From JAFMDF01 sp965222705 (GTDB taxonomy: Bacteria; Bacteroidota; Bacteroidia; Chitinophagales; Saprospiraceae), in the NCBI GenBank assembly GCA_965222705.1, contig CBDCUO010000049.1:124001-188000 (forward strand): 64,000 nt of DNA. The letters are read 5' to 3'. Both the position numbers and the translations under genes were made by a program. Below the pieces are notes generated by a model. It was not told the origin of the DNA. It saw only the letters and a program-made list of their open reading frames with translations, and did not search any database. The number at the start of each line of letters is the position of its first letter. Within the stretch, counting starts at the first letter, position 1. Below, piece by piece: positions 35,340 through 44,135 of the stretch.

Positions 35340-36492
35340 ATTTCATAATTCTATCCAACGTCCGCACCAAGGGCGTGGCGATGATAGTACAGAGTACCAA
35401 ACAGATTATCGCTATAATCAGTACAGAGGAATAATCATTATCTCCTAAAAATGCTGCGGCAATGGCAGGGCCAACCGCATATCCACCTGCTTGTATGGCA
35501 GGTAGGATAGCAGCATACCTACCCGATAAATCTATTTCAACGGCAAAAAGCAATAAATAAACAATAGCGAAGCTAAAAGCAAATTGCGTCAGAGACATAC
35601 CAATAAAGTAACTGGTTTTATCAAAAGCGAATAAGACGAAAATGCCTACAATGAAAATTGCCAAACCGATTAATGTGGGAAGTAGTCGTCCAAATTTTAA
35701 GCCGACAATATTCGCTATTACCGCCCCAAAAAAAGAAGTGACCATAGAAATAGCTAACGCATTTCCTACCATTTGGATGTCCATGCCCAGAAAATTGCCG
35801 AACCGTTCTGATAAGGTTAATACTACACTTTGGCCAATGTAAAAAATAGCTACGTTCACCATAGCCAATAGTAAAAGGTAGGCTGATTTTTTGTCCAATG
35901 GTGGTTGGGCTTCTTCGGTAAAAATTTTTCCTCCTGTAATGGGCAGCCACTTTAAGGCCAATAATACCGCAACTCCTGTAGCAAGTTGAGCATAAAAGAC
36001 AACCCGCACTCCCTGTGTTTCCATCATACCCGGCAACCATAAAAAAGTACCAATGGACAAAGCCATAATGACTGCCATAGCAACAGAAAACATTTTTTCG
36101 GGGCGTTCACTATCTCCAATTGCTGCTGTAGCTACTCCCATTGATAATCCAGCTCCGAACTCAGCCAAAAACCTGTAAAAGCAGAGTTTAGTATAATTGC
36201 TCTCTCCAACACAAAACAAATTGAATATAATAATGCACATCGCACCAAAAGCTACCAAGCCATACCAATTTGCTTTTTTAATGACTGCCACCGCCAATAC
36301 TGAACCCGCTGCCAGCCCTATCAAATCAATAGAGGCTAGCAAAGCCAACGATTGCTCCGAAAAACCATAGGCAGCCGCCAAGCCTCCCAAAATGAGTGTT
36401 ATAAATAATGCCCCCAAACTTGCTGTGCTGTAAATGGTGACGGTGGCAATCGTTTCGTAACCGTCAAATTTATTTGACTGGTTTATAAACAT
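35335..36492 (-). CDS. MFS transporter with repeat-encoded N-terminus
   Basis: 385 residues with about 12 hydrophobic helices and an R-F-L-A-E-F-G-A-G segment in TM4/5; a major facilitator of the small-solute type, substrate unknown. The only ATG in frame (36492) gives MFINQSNKFDGYETIATVTIY, in which QSNKFDGYE is the translation of a palindromic repeat copy at 36456-36483. No start codon follows the repeat before the first TM helix, so the repeat appears to be part of the coding sequence. The stop TAA is also inside another copy. Two perfect 13-bp hairpins with TGTCC motifs lie 75-145 bases upstream. Confidence 0.85.
   Translation of the reverse strand: MFINQSNKFDGYETIATVTIYSTASLGALFITLILGGLAAAYGFSEQSLALLASIDLIGLAAGSVLAVAVIKKANWYGLVAFGAMCIIIFNLFCVGESNYTKLCFYRFLAEFGAGLSMGVATAAIGDSERPEKMFSVAMAVIMALSIGTFLWLPGMMETQGVRVVFYAQLATGVAVLLALKWLPITGGKIFTEEAQPPLDKKSAYLLLLAMVNVAIFYIGQSVVLTLSERFGNFLGMDIQMVGNALAISMVTSFFGAVIANIVGLKFGRLLPTLIGLAIFIVGIFVLFAFDKTSYFIGMSLTQFAFSFAIVYLLLFAVEIDLSGRYAAILPAIQAGGYAVGPAIAAAFLGDNDYSSVLIIAIICLVLCTIIATPLVRTLDRIMKS
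36456..36483 (-). repeat. REP-like palindrome inside MFS coding start
   Basis: GTC/GAC-arm type with AACC/GGTT outer arms. It is translated as QSNKFDGYE in the MFS protein. Confidence 0.85.
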
Positions 36493-36565
36493 AAAATTGA
36501 GTTGAATAAACCTGTTTGTGAATAATTGGTGACTTGGTACTCGACTTTTGCATTGCCGAATTAAA

Positions 36566-36635
36566 TTTGTCCAGCAATGGGAAATTGCTGGACAAAAGGG
36601 TGGTTTTGCTGGACAATTTCCTATTGTCCAGCAAA
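36566..36635 (-). promoter_or_regulatory. Double perfect hairpin with paired TGTCC operators
   Basis: TTTGTCCAGCAAT (36566-36578) pairs with ATTGCTGGACAAA (36584-36596), and TTTGCTGGACAAT (36605-36617) pairs with ATTGTCCAGCAAA (36623-36635). Each hairpin has 13-bp perfect arms and a 5-base loop. The two GGACA cores at 36590 and 36611 are 21 bp apart, in the same orientation relative to the gene as in the other island promoters. Confidence 0.7.
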
Positions 36636-36759
36636 TTATATTCAATAAGCCTCCTTTTCCGAACAAAATTTTCCAATGCAAAAGTGGTGTTAGTAGTTTT
36701 AATTTAAAAATGGAGACTCAATTATGATATTGGCAAAAGACACAGCGCACTTTCTTTTG

Positions 36760-36787
36760 AACCTATCAAATAAATTTGACGGTTACG
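36760..36787 (+). repeat. REP-like palindrome at RAYT 3' end
   Basis: GTC-type with one change (ATC). It supplies the TAA stop of the transposase. Confidence 0.85.
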
Positions 36788-37238
36788 ATTTTAAATAACT
36801 ATACGGATACTCCTCCCAACGCTCAACTATCCGAGCCTTTACAGGATTGTTTAAAATATAAGCCACAATATTGTCAAACTCTTTCCTATTCCGAACATAA
36901 TGGTCATAGCTCTCCCGTTGCCAAAATTTACCACTCCGTCTTAGCTCTCGATTGGCATAAACAGCGCTAGGTCCTTTGATTCGTTTCATAATGTTCTGAA
37001 GTGGTTCAATGTCCAGCATTTCCCATTCCCACGGCACATAGTCGTTGGGGAGTTGGATACTCGTGTCAATCAAAATATGAACGTGATTGGACATGATGCA
37101 AAAGGCTATCAAATCATATAAATCACTATCGAATCGGAGCAGTTCTTTTTTTACAATTTCTGCTATCACTGGATTTTTTAAATAATGCGGCCCTTTGTCT
37201 GCTTTGTCCAATAGGGCATCGTATCGGGCAAAAAACAT
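36783..37238 (-). CDS. REP-associated tyrosine transposase (RAYT), N-terminally short
   Basis: 151 residues from the ATG at 37238 (165 from a TTG at 37280 inside a repeat copy). This is the Y1 HUH fold of IS200/IS605-like single-strand nucleases. The HUH motif is CIMSNHVHILI (His52, His54). The catalytic tyrosine is Tyr111 in FWQRESYDHYVRN, followed by the family block YILNNPVKARIVERWEEYPYSY. Relatives I know carry an extra N-terminal strand (xYFVTFR type) before the FxxYDxLLDK segment; it is missing here, so the gene is probably 5'-truncated. It is flanked on both sides by the same palindrome in direct orientation, and its TAA stop is inside one. Activity is uncertain. Confidence 0.85.
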   Translation of the reverse strand: MFFARYDALLDKADKGPHYLKNPVIAEIVKKELLRFDSDLYDLIAFCIMSNHVHILIDTSIQLPNDYVPWEWEMLDIEPLQNIMKRIKGPSAVYANRELRRSGKFWQRESYDHYVRNRKEFDNIVAYILNNPVKARIVERWEEYPYSYLKS

Positions 37239-37270
37239 ATAACCTTTCCTTATAACCTCTAATCTTTTTG

Positions 37271-37298
37271 AACCTGTCAAATAAATTTGACGGTTACG
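37271..37298 (+). repeat. REP-like palindrome between RAYT and ALDH
   Basis: Perfect GTC/GAC type with AACC/GGTT arms. It supplies the TAA stop of the aldehyde dehydrogenase and a TTG start candidate of the RAYT. Confidence 0.88.
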
Positions 37299-38784
37299 TA
37301 GTCACCCAAACAGCTTTCTCTTGGGTATATAATTCCAGCGCACTCTTGCCCATTTCCCGACCGATGCCACTTTGTTTGTATCCACCAAATGGGACGGCTG
37401 CGTCCACCAAATCATAACTGTTTATCCATACCGTACCCGCCTGTACATCATTGGCAAAACGGTGGGCTTTTTGAATATCTTTTGTCCATATTGCCGCTGC
37501 TAAACCATAATTACTATTATTGGCTCGTTGAATAACTTCTTCATAATTCTTAAAGGGGGCAATCACCACTACTGGACCAAATATTTCTTCTTGGACAATT
37601 TTTAAATGATCATTATTATGGCTAAAGATAGTGGGTGGTAAAAAATAGCCATTTTGCAAATGGCCTCCCAATCGCTGTCCACCTGTCACGACTTCCGCAC
37701 CTTCGTTTTGTCCTATTTCAATGTAATTTAGTACACGGTTCATTTGTTTTTCAGTAATCATGGGTCCCAAATCTTTGTCCTCCAAACCATTCCCAACAGT
37801 CAGTTCCTCTGACTTGTTTTTTAGTTCTGCCAATACTTCATCAAAAACAGGTTGCTGCACATATACCCGACTGCCTAATGTACATTCCTGACCAGTATTG
37901 AAAAAACTGCTCCAAGGAAGGTTATCAGTTGCTGATTCCAAATCAGCATCTGCAAAAATGACATTGGGGGATTTACCTCCGAGTTCGAGACTTACTTTTT
38001 TCAGGTTGCTTTTGGCAGCGGTTGACATGATATGTGTACCTACTGCTGTTGAACCTGTAAAGCCTACTTTCGCCACCATAGGGTGCGTTGTAATAGCCTC
38101 TCCTGCTGGCAGCCCAAAACCTGTTACTACATTTAATACACCTGGAGGGAAACCTGCTTCCATAAACAGTTCCGCCAATTTAATGGTCGTCAATGGTGTT
38201 TGTTCGGAAGGTTTTATTACGACTGTATTGCCGCAGGCAATGGCAGGGGATATTTTCCAAGCAGCCATACACAATGGAAAATTCCAAGGGGTAATCTGTC
38301 CAACTACACCCAATGGCTCTCGCTTAATATAGACCAACTGATTGGGGGCAGAAACGGGAATGGTACTCCCCTCTATTTTGGTTGCCCAACCAGCATAGTA
38401 ACGAAAGTGTTTGGCAGAATCTGCTATGTCTCCCAATGCGGCACTTAGCGGTTTTCCATTATTAAGTGTTTCCAATTCCGCCAATATTTGGGCGTCCCGT
38501 TCGATGAGTTCAGCGACTTTCCAAAGCAGTTTTCCTCTTTCGTCAGGCGTAATTTTTTTGCTCCAATCTCCGTCAAAAGCAGCTTTTGCCTCACGTACTG
38601 CGACATCTACATCCGCTGCATCTGCAAAGGGGACTTGAGCTAATTCTTCACCTGTCGCTGGGTTAATCAACGGATATGTTTTACCTGATTGGGCAGAAAC
38701 CTTTTTACCATTAATCAGCATTTTTATGGGCTGATTAAGAAAAGATAATGTGTCTTGGTGTAATTGATAGGTTGTTGCTGTCAT
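37294..38784 (-). CDS. NAD(P)-dependent aldehyde dehydrogenase
   Basis: 496 residues of the classical ALDH superfamily (betaine/retinal aldehyde type), oxidising an aldehyde to the acid. The active site is intact: Asn168 in TPWNFP, Glu267 in LELGGKSP and Cys301 in NTGQECTLGSR. PFGGYKQSGIGREMG is the usual C-terminal motif. The substrate is unknown; in this island it could take the aldehyde released by the acetoin-type cleavage enzymes. The last codons and the TAA stop (ACT ACG TAA) fall inside a palindrome copy. The upstream 234 bases hold a complex hairpin. Confidence 0.9.
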   Translation of the reverse strand: MTATTYQLHQDTLSFLNQPIKMLINGKKVSAQSGKTYPLINPATGEELAQVPFADAADVDVAVREAKAAFDGDWSKKITPDERGKLLWKVAELIERDAQILAELETLNNGKPLSAALGDIADSAKHFRYYAGWATKIEGSTIPVSAPNQLVYIKREPLGVVGQITPWNFPLCMAAWKISPAIACGNTVVIKPSEQTPLTTIKLAELFMEAGFPPGVLNVVTGFGLPAGEAITTHPMVAKVGFTGSTAVGTHIMSTAAKSNLKKVSLELGGKSPNVIFADADLESATDNLPWSSFFNTGQECTLGSRVYVQQPVFDEVLAELKNKSEELTVGNGLEDKDLGPMITEKQMNRVLNYIEIGQNEGAEVVTGGQRLGGHLQNGYFLPPTIFSHNNDHLKIVQEEIFGPVVVIAPFKNYEEVIQRANNSNYGLAAAIWTKDIQKAHRFANDVQAGTVWINSYDLVDAAVPFGGYKQSGIGREMGKSALELYTQEKAVWVTT

Positions 38785-38837
38785 ATTATCTATAAAAAAT
38801 TATCGTTACTAATGAATGCAGGTAAGAAGACCTGTGG

Positions 38838-38930
38838 GTATTCGTTTCAAATCAGTCAGGAGACTGAAAGCAACGAATACTGATATATTAGTTTCCCAAC
38901 TTAAAATCGTTATCGTATTTGTCTCCTGAC
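38838..38930 (-). promoter_or_regulatory. Structured leader with mutually exclusive pairings
   Basis: GTATTCGTT (38838-38846) pairs with AACGAATAC (38872-38880). Inside it CAGTC (38853-38857) pairs with GACTG (38862-38866) around AGGA. The inner strand GTCAGGAGAC (38855-38864) is also the exact reverse complement of GTCTCCTGAC at 38921-38930, so the hairpin and the distal pairing cannot form together. It lies between the TonB receptor stop and the aldehyde dehydrogenase start. Confidence 0.55.
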
Positions 38931-38981
38931 TAGCATGTTGAGAACTAACAAATAAGTTATCTTTATAATTTCTTCTTTGTT

Positions 38982-39003
38982 AGTCAGGCAAATAAATTTT
39001 GCC
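38982..39003 (+). repeat. Partly decayed REP-like palindrome near receptor 3' end
   Basis: AGTCAGGCAAATAAATTTTG followed by CC, lacking the GACTAC end. The receptor stop is 16 bases away. Confidence 0.7.
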
Positions 39004-39018
39004 AAAGCCCTAACTTAA

Positions 39019-41512
39019 CTACTTATTCCATTCAAATACATTATTAAATTTCAATTTGACCCCTACTAGGCGCGGAGCACCAGGTACATAGAGAGCCCCA
39101 GCGTCAATAAGGTCTTCCGCATATACAATATAGTCCTTATTGCCTAAATTGCTACCAAAAAGGGTAAAGTTCATTTTACCATTAAACAAATTTTCAACTC
39201 CAATCTGGGCATTGAGTACACCATAAGCATCAGATGATTCTGCATCTAAATTTTCACGCGTATAATATTCCCTGCTTTGATATACATAATCTGCACGAAT
39301 AACGAGATCTCCAAAACTCATTGGTGCTACATATTGTCCAATTAAACTAAAAGAAGTTTTGGGGCTTCGGTTAGGCACATTTCCAGTAAAATCTAAACTA
39401 ATAGGTTCAAAAGTAGCAGGGTCTTGTTCCTGTACTCGGTATTCTTTATATTCCGAATTGTTTAAAGCCAAATTGGCCATGAGGTCGAAACCTTCTGCCA
39501 AATTAAAAGAGGTTTCAATTTCAACCCCCATGCTATTTACATTACCTGCATTGGAGGTCTGAACAATAGCATTAGCAATTGTTAAAACCTGTAAATTGGA
39601 ATAATCAGATAAATACCCAGATATATTCAACTTGACTTTGTTATCGGCAAAAGTAGATTTCATACCCACTTCATAGGCATTGTTCGTCTCTGGTTCAAAC
39701 GGCTCTGCTGTAAAGGTATTAAATCCACCCGTTTTAAACCCTTTATTATAACTAGCAAAAAACATCACATCATCAGAAGCCTTATAATCAAATGCTATAC
39801 GTGGTTGCACATCGCTATAGGTTTCGCTACCAGATGCATCCGCTGTGGCTCCCAATATGAAATTATCACCTAAGACAGCATGGAGGAAACCCGTTCCTAG
39901 TACAGATTTAGTTGTAAAATCTTTCTTATCATAAGCATACCTCAATCCTACTGTAACATTAAATTTATCACTTAAAGCATAAGTGGCATTTCCATATAGA
40001 GAATAACCTGTATAATCACCCGTATCATCGACCGTTTCCGTTGCGGCGTTGATACAACCAGGGTTGTCTATACAAAGATAATTCATGTCACCAGTAAGGA
40101 AGGAAATACCAGTAGCTGGGTCAACAAAAAACACTTGTTCAATAGTAGCATCATCATAAGTCACAGTTTGCCCCATGGTTAAGTCTTCTCTAAAAATACT
40201 TCCTGCAACCATCCAATTGAATTTTTCAGAATTGCCCTTTAATCGAAGTTCCTGTAAAAAATTGGTGGCTTCCAATGGATTTTGATAGTTGATTAAATAG
40301 ACTGGCGAACCATCTGTATCTTGTTCGTAATTTTGCTTGGTATTGTTAAGTGCCGTAATGGACTGGAGAGAAAGGTTATCATTGAGTACAAAGTTGGCAG
40401 TAAGATTCCCTGCATAGCGTTCTGTTTTTTCTGCTGGTTTAAAATCTGATTCAAATTCTCTAGCAAATTTATCTGGCGTAGCACCAAGTAATTCATTAAT
40501 GGATTTTGAAGCAACGCCCCCTCCGTCAAGATTAGTCTGTTCTAATCTTAGCGTGAAATTAACTCTACTAGAAGGCTTATATAAGAAAGATAATCTATTG
40601 GCAATAGTATTAATATCCGCCAACTGGTAATCATCCTGATTACTCAAAGAGCGGAGTCCATCTCGGAAAGAGGCTTTACCCGCAAGGCGTACTGCAAACT
40701 TATCGGAAGCAGGAAGGTTTAAAACATAATTGCCCTCTAATTGTCCCCAATTTCCAAAATGTCCACCAAATTCAAAAGACTTCTTAAACTTAGGTTTATT
40801 AGAATGGATACTAATTACACCAGCAGAGGCATTTCTACCAAAAAGTGTTCCTTGTGGCCCTTTTAAAATTTCAATTCGGGCGGCATCAAAAAAGGCAAGT
40901 CCAGCGGCGGCAGTACGTCCATTATACATACCATCCGAAAAAATGCCCACACTTGCTTCTGCACCAATACCAAAAACATTCGTACCAATGCCTCGAATTG
41001 TGTAGTTTGCCTGACTAGTGGATAAGTTTTTCCCTGTTAATCCAGGAGCATAACCTACCAAGTCTTCTATTTCGTTCATTTCACTACTGCGACTCAGGAA
41101 GGTCTGGTCAACTACTGCAATTGCCATAGGAACTTCTTGCAAAAGCTGCTCTTTGTGCTGCGCTGTAACAATCACCTCATTGGTAGAAAAACTTTTTATA
41201 GATAAAGCTATGTCTAAATTATTGGCATTCTCATCAGTAATAGCTACTTCTTTTGCAGCATAGCCTGTATAAGATATTAAAATAAATTTAGGTCGCTCTC
41301 TAGTTTCTAATGTAAAAGTACCGTCTAAATGTGTTACTGTTCCTATTCCAGCTCCTTTAACTTGTACAGTAGCCCCAATTAACGTCTCACTTGTTTCTGC
41401 ATCCCTCACAATTCCTGAGATAGTTGACTGAGCGTAGGAAAAAACAGGTACTTAAAAGCACCAATGTTGTTAGGTGGACAATCTTTTTTATGTAATATGC
41501 TATCTTTTCCAT
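39019..41512 (-). CDS. TonB-dependent receptor with signal-peptide frameshift
   Basis: An outer-membrane TonB-dependent transporter. The intact frame (39019-41451) gives a carboxypeptidase-like regulatory domain (ISGIVRDAETSETLIGATV), a plug (QEVPMAIAVVDQTFL, YTIRGIGTN, EILKGPQGTLFGRNASAGV) and a barrel ending in aromatic strands. It has no start codon or signal peptide. In the adjacent frame, ATG 41512 encodes MEKIAYYIKKIVHLTTLVLLS; the frames join correctly if the six-base homopolymer at 41439-41444 is reduced to five, giving about 830 residues with cleavage after SYAQ. So the gene is one base out of frame: sequencing error, phase-variable switch or early pseudogene. Two TGTCC boxes lie upstream. 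It likely imports the island's substrate. Confidence 0.82.
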
Positions 41513-41655
41513 AATAAGTTAGAATTAGTGGTTAGTAAAACACAGGCATTGTTTTGATGGGACAAAGTTTTGGGCTCGTCCTAAGCTTAAACATTGTTCA
41601 TCTTGCAAGTGAATAGCAAAATTAGAAAGCAGTTTATATGGATTGATAGCATTTC

Positions 41656-41683
41656 AGGACAGGATGTTGACATTTTAGGACAG
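41656..41683 (-). promoter_or_regulatory. Paired TGTCC operator upstream of receptor
   Basis: AGGACAG at 41656-41662 and 41677-41683, exactly 21 bp apart. Read toward the receptor gene these are CTGTCCTGAAATG and CTGTCCTAAAATGTC. Two helical turns between half-sites is the geometry AraC-family proteins use. Confidence 0.65.
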
Positions 41684-41802
41684 AGCTTTTCTTTTCCAAA
41701 CTTATGCGATTAATTTTGAGCTATTAAAAAACTTAAGATAGGTGTTCTCTGAATTAACTCAGAATAAATGTTTGCTTTCGCCTTATTTTATAAAGTTATA
41801 TC

Positions 41803-41839
41803 TGTCCTAATATGTAACATTATTGTCCTAATATGTAAC
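41803..41839 (+). promoter_or_regulatory. Paired TGTCC operator upstream of E1alpha
   Basis: TGTCCTAATATGTAAC is repeated perfectly at 41803-41818 and 41824-41839 with a 21-bp period, about 100 bases before the E1alpha ATG, facing that gene. Confidence 0.7.
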
Positions 41840-41936
41840 CATTCAATTGTTTTTTTTCCACAAAATTTGGGCTTAGAAACCTTATAGGCTTGAAGTCCAT
41901 TCGATATATTTTACTGTTATTTATGAACTTAAGAAA

Positions 41937-42920
41937 ATGAAACTCAAAAAAGAAGATTATTTAAAATTATATCGTAATCTTGTTCGGTCACGTACACAAG
42001 ACATTATGTATGCCAGCCGATTGAAGAAAGGTAAATTGACCGCCTTTTATCATCAGGCAGAAGGCATGGAAGCCCCTGCTGTTGCTCAAGCCTCTTTTTT
42101 GAGAAAAGACGATTTTATGTATCCGCATTATCGGGGGCATAGTGTGCCGCATCTATTGAGCAAAGGCATTGACATAAAAACCTATTTAGCAGAGCATTGT
42201 ACTAAGGCAACGGGTTGTAGTGCGGGAGTAGCAGGTATTCATTATAGTTATCCTGAAGACGGTGTTTTTGGTGTATCGGGTGCGGTGGGATTGGTAATGC
42301 CTATTGCTATGGGAAGTGCTTTGGCAGCCAAGAAAAATGGAAAGGGGCAGGTCTGTGTGGTTTCCATTGGAGATGGAGGGACAAATAGAGGACTGTTTCA
42401 TGAAACTTGGTTGTTTGCTTCTAATTGGAAATTGCCGCTAATTATGGTTTGTGAAAATAATGGCTTGGCAATGTTCACTTCTTACAAAGAATCCCAACCG
42501 TATGAAGACATTGCCTCTTTAGTAAAAGGATACCAGGTACCCGTCGCAGTAGTGGACGGGCAGGATGTTATTGCTATTTCCAAAGAAATGCTAAAAGCCA
42601 TTGAAAGGGCAAGAAAGGGAGAAGGTCCTTCTTTTATCGAATGTAAAACGGAACGATATAATGAACATGACATTGGCACACCCGATTTGGTAGAAACTCG
42701 TCACCGCACCAAAGAAGAAATTGACAAATTACGGGAACGGGACCCCGTCAGAATTTGTGAAGACCAACTGTTGAAAAAGAAATACCTCACTCCTCAATTG
42801 ATTGAACAAATCAAAGCAGAAGCCAAAGCAGAAGCAGATGAGGCAGAACGCTTTGCAGATGAAAGCCCATTGCCCACTCCTGATATTCTGGAGCGGTTGC
42901 TCTATGCGCCATCTCCATAG
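41937..42920 (+). CDS. TPP-dependent dehydrogenase E1 alpha (acetoin type)
   Basis: 327 residues, alpha subunit of a 2-oxoacid/acetoin dehydrogenase E1, which uses thiamine diphosphate to cleave an alpha-dicarbonyl or decarboxylate a 2-oxoacid. The TPP motif runs from SIGDGGTNRG to VCENNGLAM (GDG...NN). Early landmarks are FYHQAEGMEA and YPHYRGHS. The size fits acetoin dehydrogenase AcoA better than the longer branched-chain E1alpha, but the class is inferred. Partner beta and E2 genes follow; an E3 gene is absent. The stop TAG begins a palindrome copy and an operator pair is upstream. Confidence 0.85.
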   Translation: MKLKKEDYLKLYRNLVRSRTQDIMYASRLKKGKLTAFYHQAEGMEAPAVAQASFLRKDDFMYPHYRGHSVPHLLSKGIDIKTYLAEHCTKATGCSAGVAGIHYSYPEDGVFGVSGAVGLVMPIAMGSALAAKKNGKGQVCVVSIGDGGTNRGLFHETWLFASNWKLPLIMVCENNGLAMFTSYKESQPYEDIASLVKGYQVPVAVVDGQDVIAISKEMLKAIERARKGEGPSFIECKTERYNEHDIGTPDLVETRHRTKEEIDKLRERDPVRICEDQLLKKKYLTPQLIEQIKAEAKAEADEAERFADESPLPTPDILERLLYAPSP

Positions 42921-42943
42921 TTGGCAAATTTATTTGCCGGATT
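42916..42943 (-). repeat. REP-like palindrome at E1alpha 3' end
   Basis: GGCAAATTTATTTGCC core preceded by CATAGTT, which supplies the TAG stop of E1alpha. Confidence 0.85.
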
Positions 42944-43054
42944 CAAAAATTGTAAATAAAAAAAGAGCCACGAATGCACCAATTGAAAATTATGAAAAGT
43001 ATGTGCATCGGAGTTGGCAAAGCTTGTCCTGCATGACCATCGGGATTTATTCTT

Positions 43055-43074
43055 AGCAGGTAAATTTGCTTGCC
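43055..43074. repeat. Degenerate REP-like copy
   Basis: AGCAGGTAAATTTGCTTGCC keeps part of the core only; it lies between E1alpha and E1beta. Confidence 0.35.
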
Positions 43075-43099
43075 AATTCAATTATAAAAAAACATAAAA

Positions 43100-43127
43100 A
43101 ACCGGTCAAATAAATTTGACGGTTACA
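43100..43127 (+). repeat. REP-like palindrome upstream of E1beta
   Basis: GTC/GAC type with AACC/GGTT arms, TAC end facing the E1beta start 13 bases away. Confidence 0.85.
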
Positions 43128-43139
43128 GGTTATAGAATA

Positions 43140-44099
43140 ATGAGAGTACAAACCTATATACATGCCATTAAAGAGGCATTTGAAGAAGAAATGCGTCGGG
43201 ATGAAACCGTATTCATCTTAGGGGAAAGTGTTCGAGGAGGCGTTTATATGCACACCGAAGATTTGATAAAGGAGTTTGGCCCTGAACGAGTCATGGATAC
43301 GCCTTTAGCAGAAAATGGCATTGCTAGTGCTGCCATTGGTGCCGCTTTGGCGGGTTATCGCCCTATTGCCGATTTTATGTACACCGATTTTATGTATATC
43401 GTAGCGGATGAAATCAGCAAAGCAGGGCAGTGGCATTTTCTACAAGGTGGAAAATCAAGCGTTCCTATGGTATTTCTATCCTCCAATGGCGGTGGCTTGC
43501 AAATTGGAAATGACCATTCCAAAATGCTCACAGGATTTGCCTTGCACAATGTGGGTTGCAAGGTCGTTGTCCCTTCTAATCCTGCGGATGCAAAAGGCTT
43601 GATGAAGGCAGCTATTCGGGACAATAACCCCGTTATTTATTTCTGGCACAAGAATCTTTTGATGGAAAAAGGAGAAATTCCCGAAGGAGATTATACGGTT
43701 CCCTTTGGCAAAGCCAATATTGTAAAAGAAGGCACAGATGTAACAGTAGTGACCTATGGGGCAATGGTCAAACAAGTGATGAAAGTCGCCAAAGAATTGA
43801 ATGGTACAATTAGCGTGGAAGTCATTGATCCTCGTACTTTAGAGCCCCTAGATATGGACACTATTTTAAATTCCGTTGAAAAAACCATGCGCTTGGTTAT
43901 TGTAGATGAAGAACGAGAACGCTGTGGTTTTGCAGCTGAATTGGCAGCACAAGTGATAGACAAAGGTTTCGATTTATTGGATGCTCCTATCAAACGGGTT
44001 TGTTCTAAAAATTATCCACTTCCTGCTGGACCACTTGAAATGGATGTTATCCCTCAAGCAAAAGATATTAAATTAGCTATTGAAAGTGTGATGGTGTAG
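43140..44099 (+). CDS. TPP-dependent dehydrogenase E1 beta (acetoin type)
   Basis: 319 residues from the ATG at 43140 (MRVQTYIHAIKEAF). An upstream TTG at 43116 lies inside a palindrome copy and was rejected. It is the transketolase-like beta subunit: ILGESVRGGVY, DTPLAENGIASAAIGAALAG, SSNGGGLQIGNDHSK, VVPSNPADAKGLMKAA and the C-terminal IDPRTLEPLDMDTI ... SKNYPLPAGP. It forms the heterotetrameric E1 with the preceding gene. A 219-base spacer with three palindrome copies separates the two subunit genes, which is unusual because they are normally adjacent. The TAG stop is inside a decayed copy. Confidence 0.88.
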   Translation: MRVQTYIHAIKEAFEEEMRRDETVFILGESVRGGVYMHTEDLIKEFGPERVMDTPLAENGIASAAIGAALAGYRPIADFMYTDFMYIVADEISKAGQWHFLQGGKSSVPMVFLSSNGGGLQIGNDHSKMLTGFALHNVGCKVVVPSNPADAKGLMKAAIRDNNPVIYFWHKNLLMEKGEIPEGDYTVPFGKANIVKEGTDVTVVTYGAMVKQVMKVAKELNGTISVEVIDPRTLEPLDMDTILNSVEKTMRLVIVDEERERCGFAAELAAQVIDKGFDLLDAPIKRVCSKNYPLPAGPLEMDVIPQAKDIKLAIESVMV

Positions 44100-44119
44100 T
44101 CAGCTTTATTCGCCTGACG
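44096..44119 (-). repeat. Decayed REP-like palindrome at E1beta 3' end
   Basis: GTAGTCAGCTTTATTCGCCT then GACG; it supplies the TAG stop of E1beta. Confidence 0.55.
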
Positions 44120-44135
44120 GAAAAAAGTTAAAAAA

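Larger units (their letters stand above)
41513..41936. other. Divergent control region of the island
   Basis: 424 bases between the receptor (minus) and E1alpha (plus). They contain two pairs of 21-bp-spaced motifs facing the two genes (listed separately) and no gene. No convincing TAnnTTTG box was seen. Confidence 0.6.
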
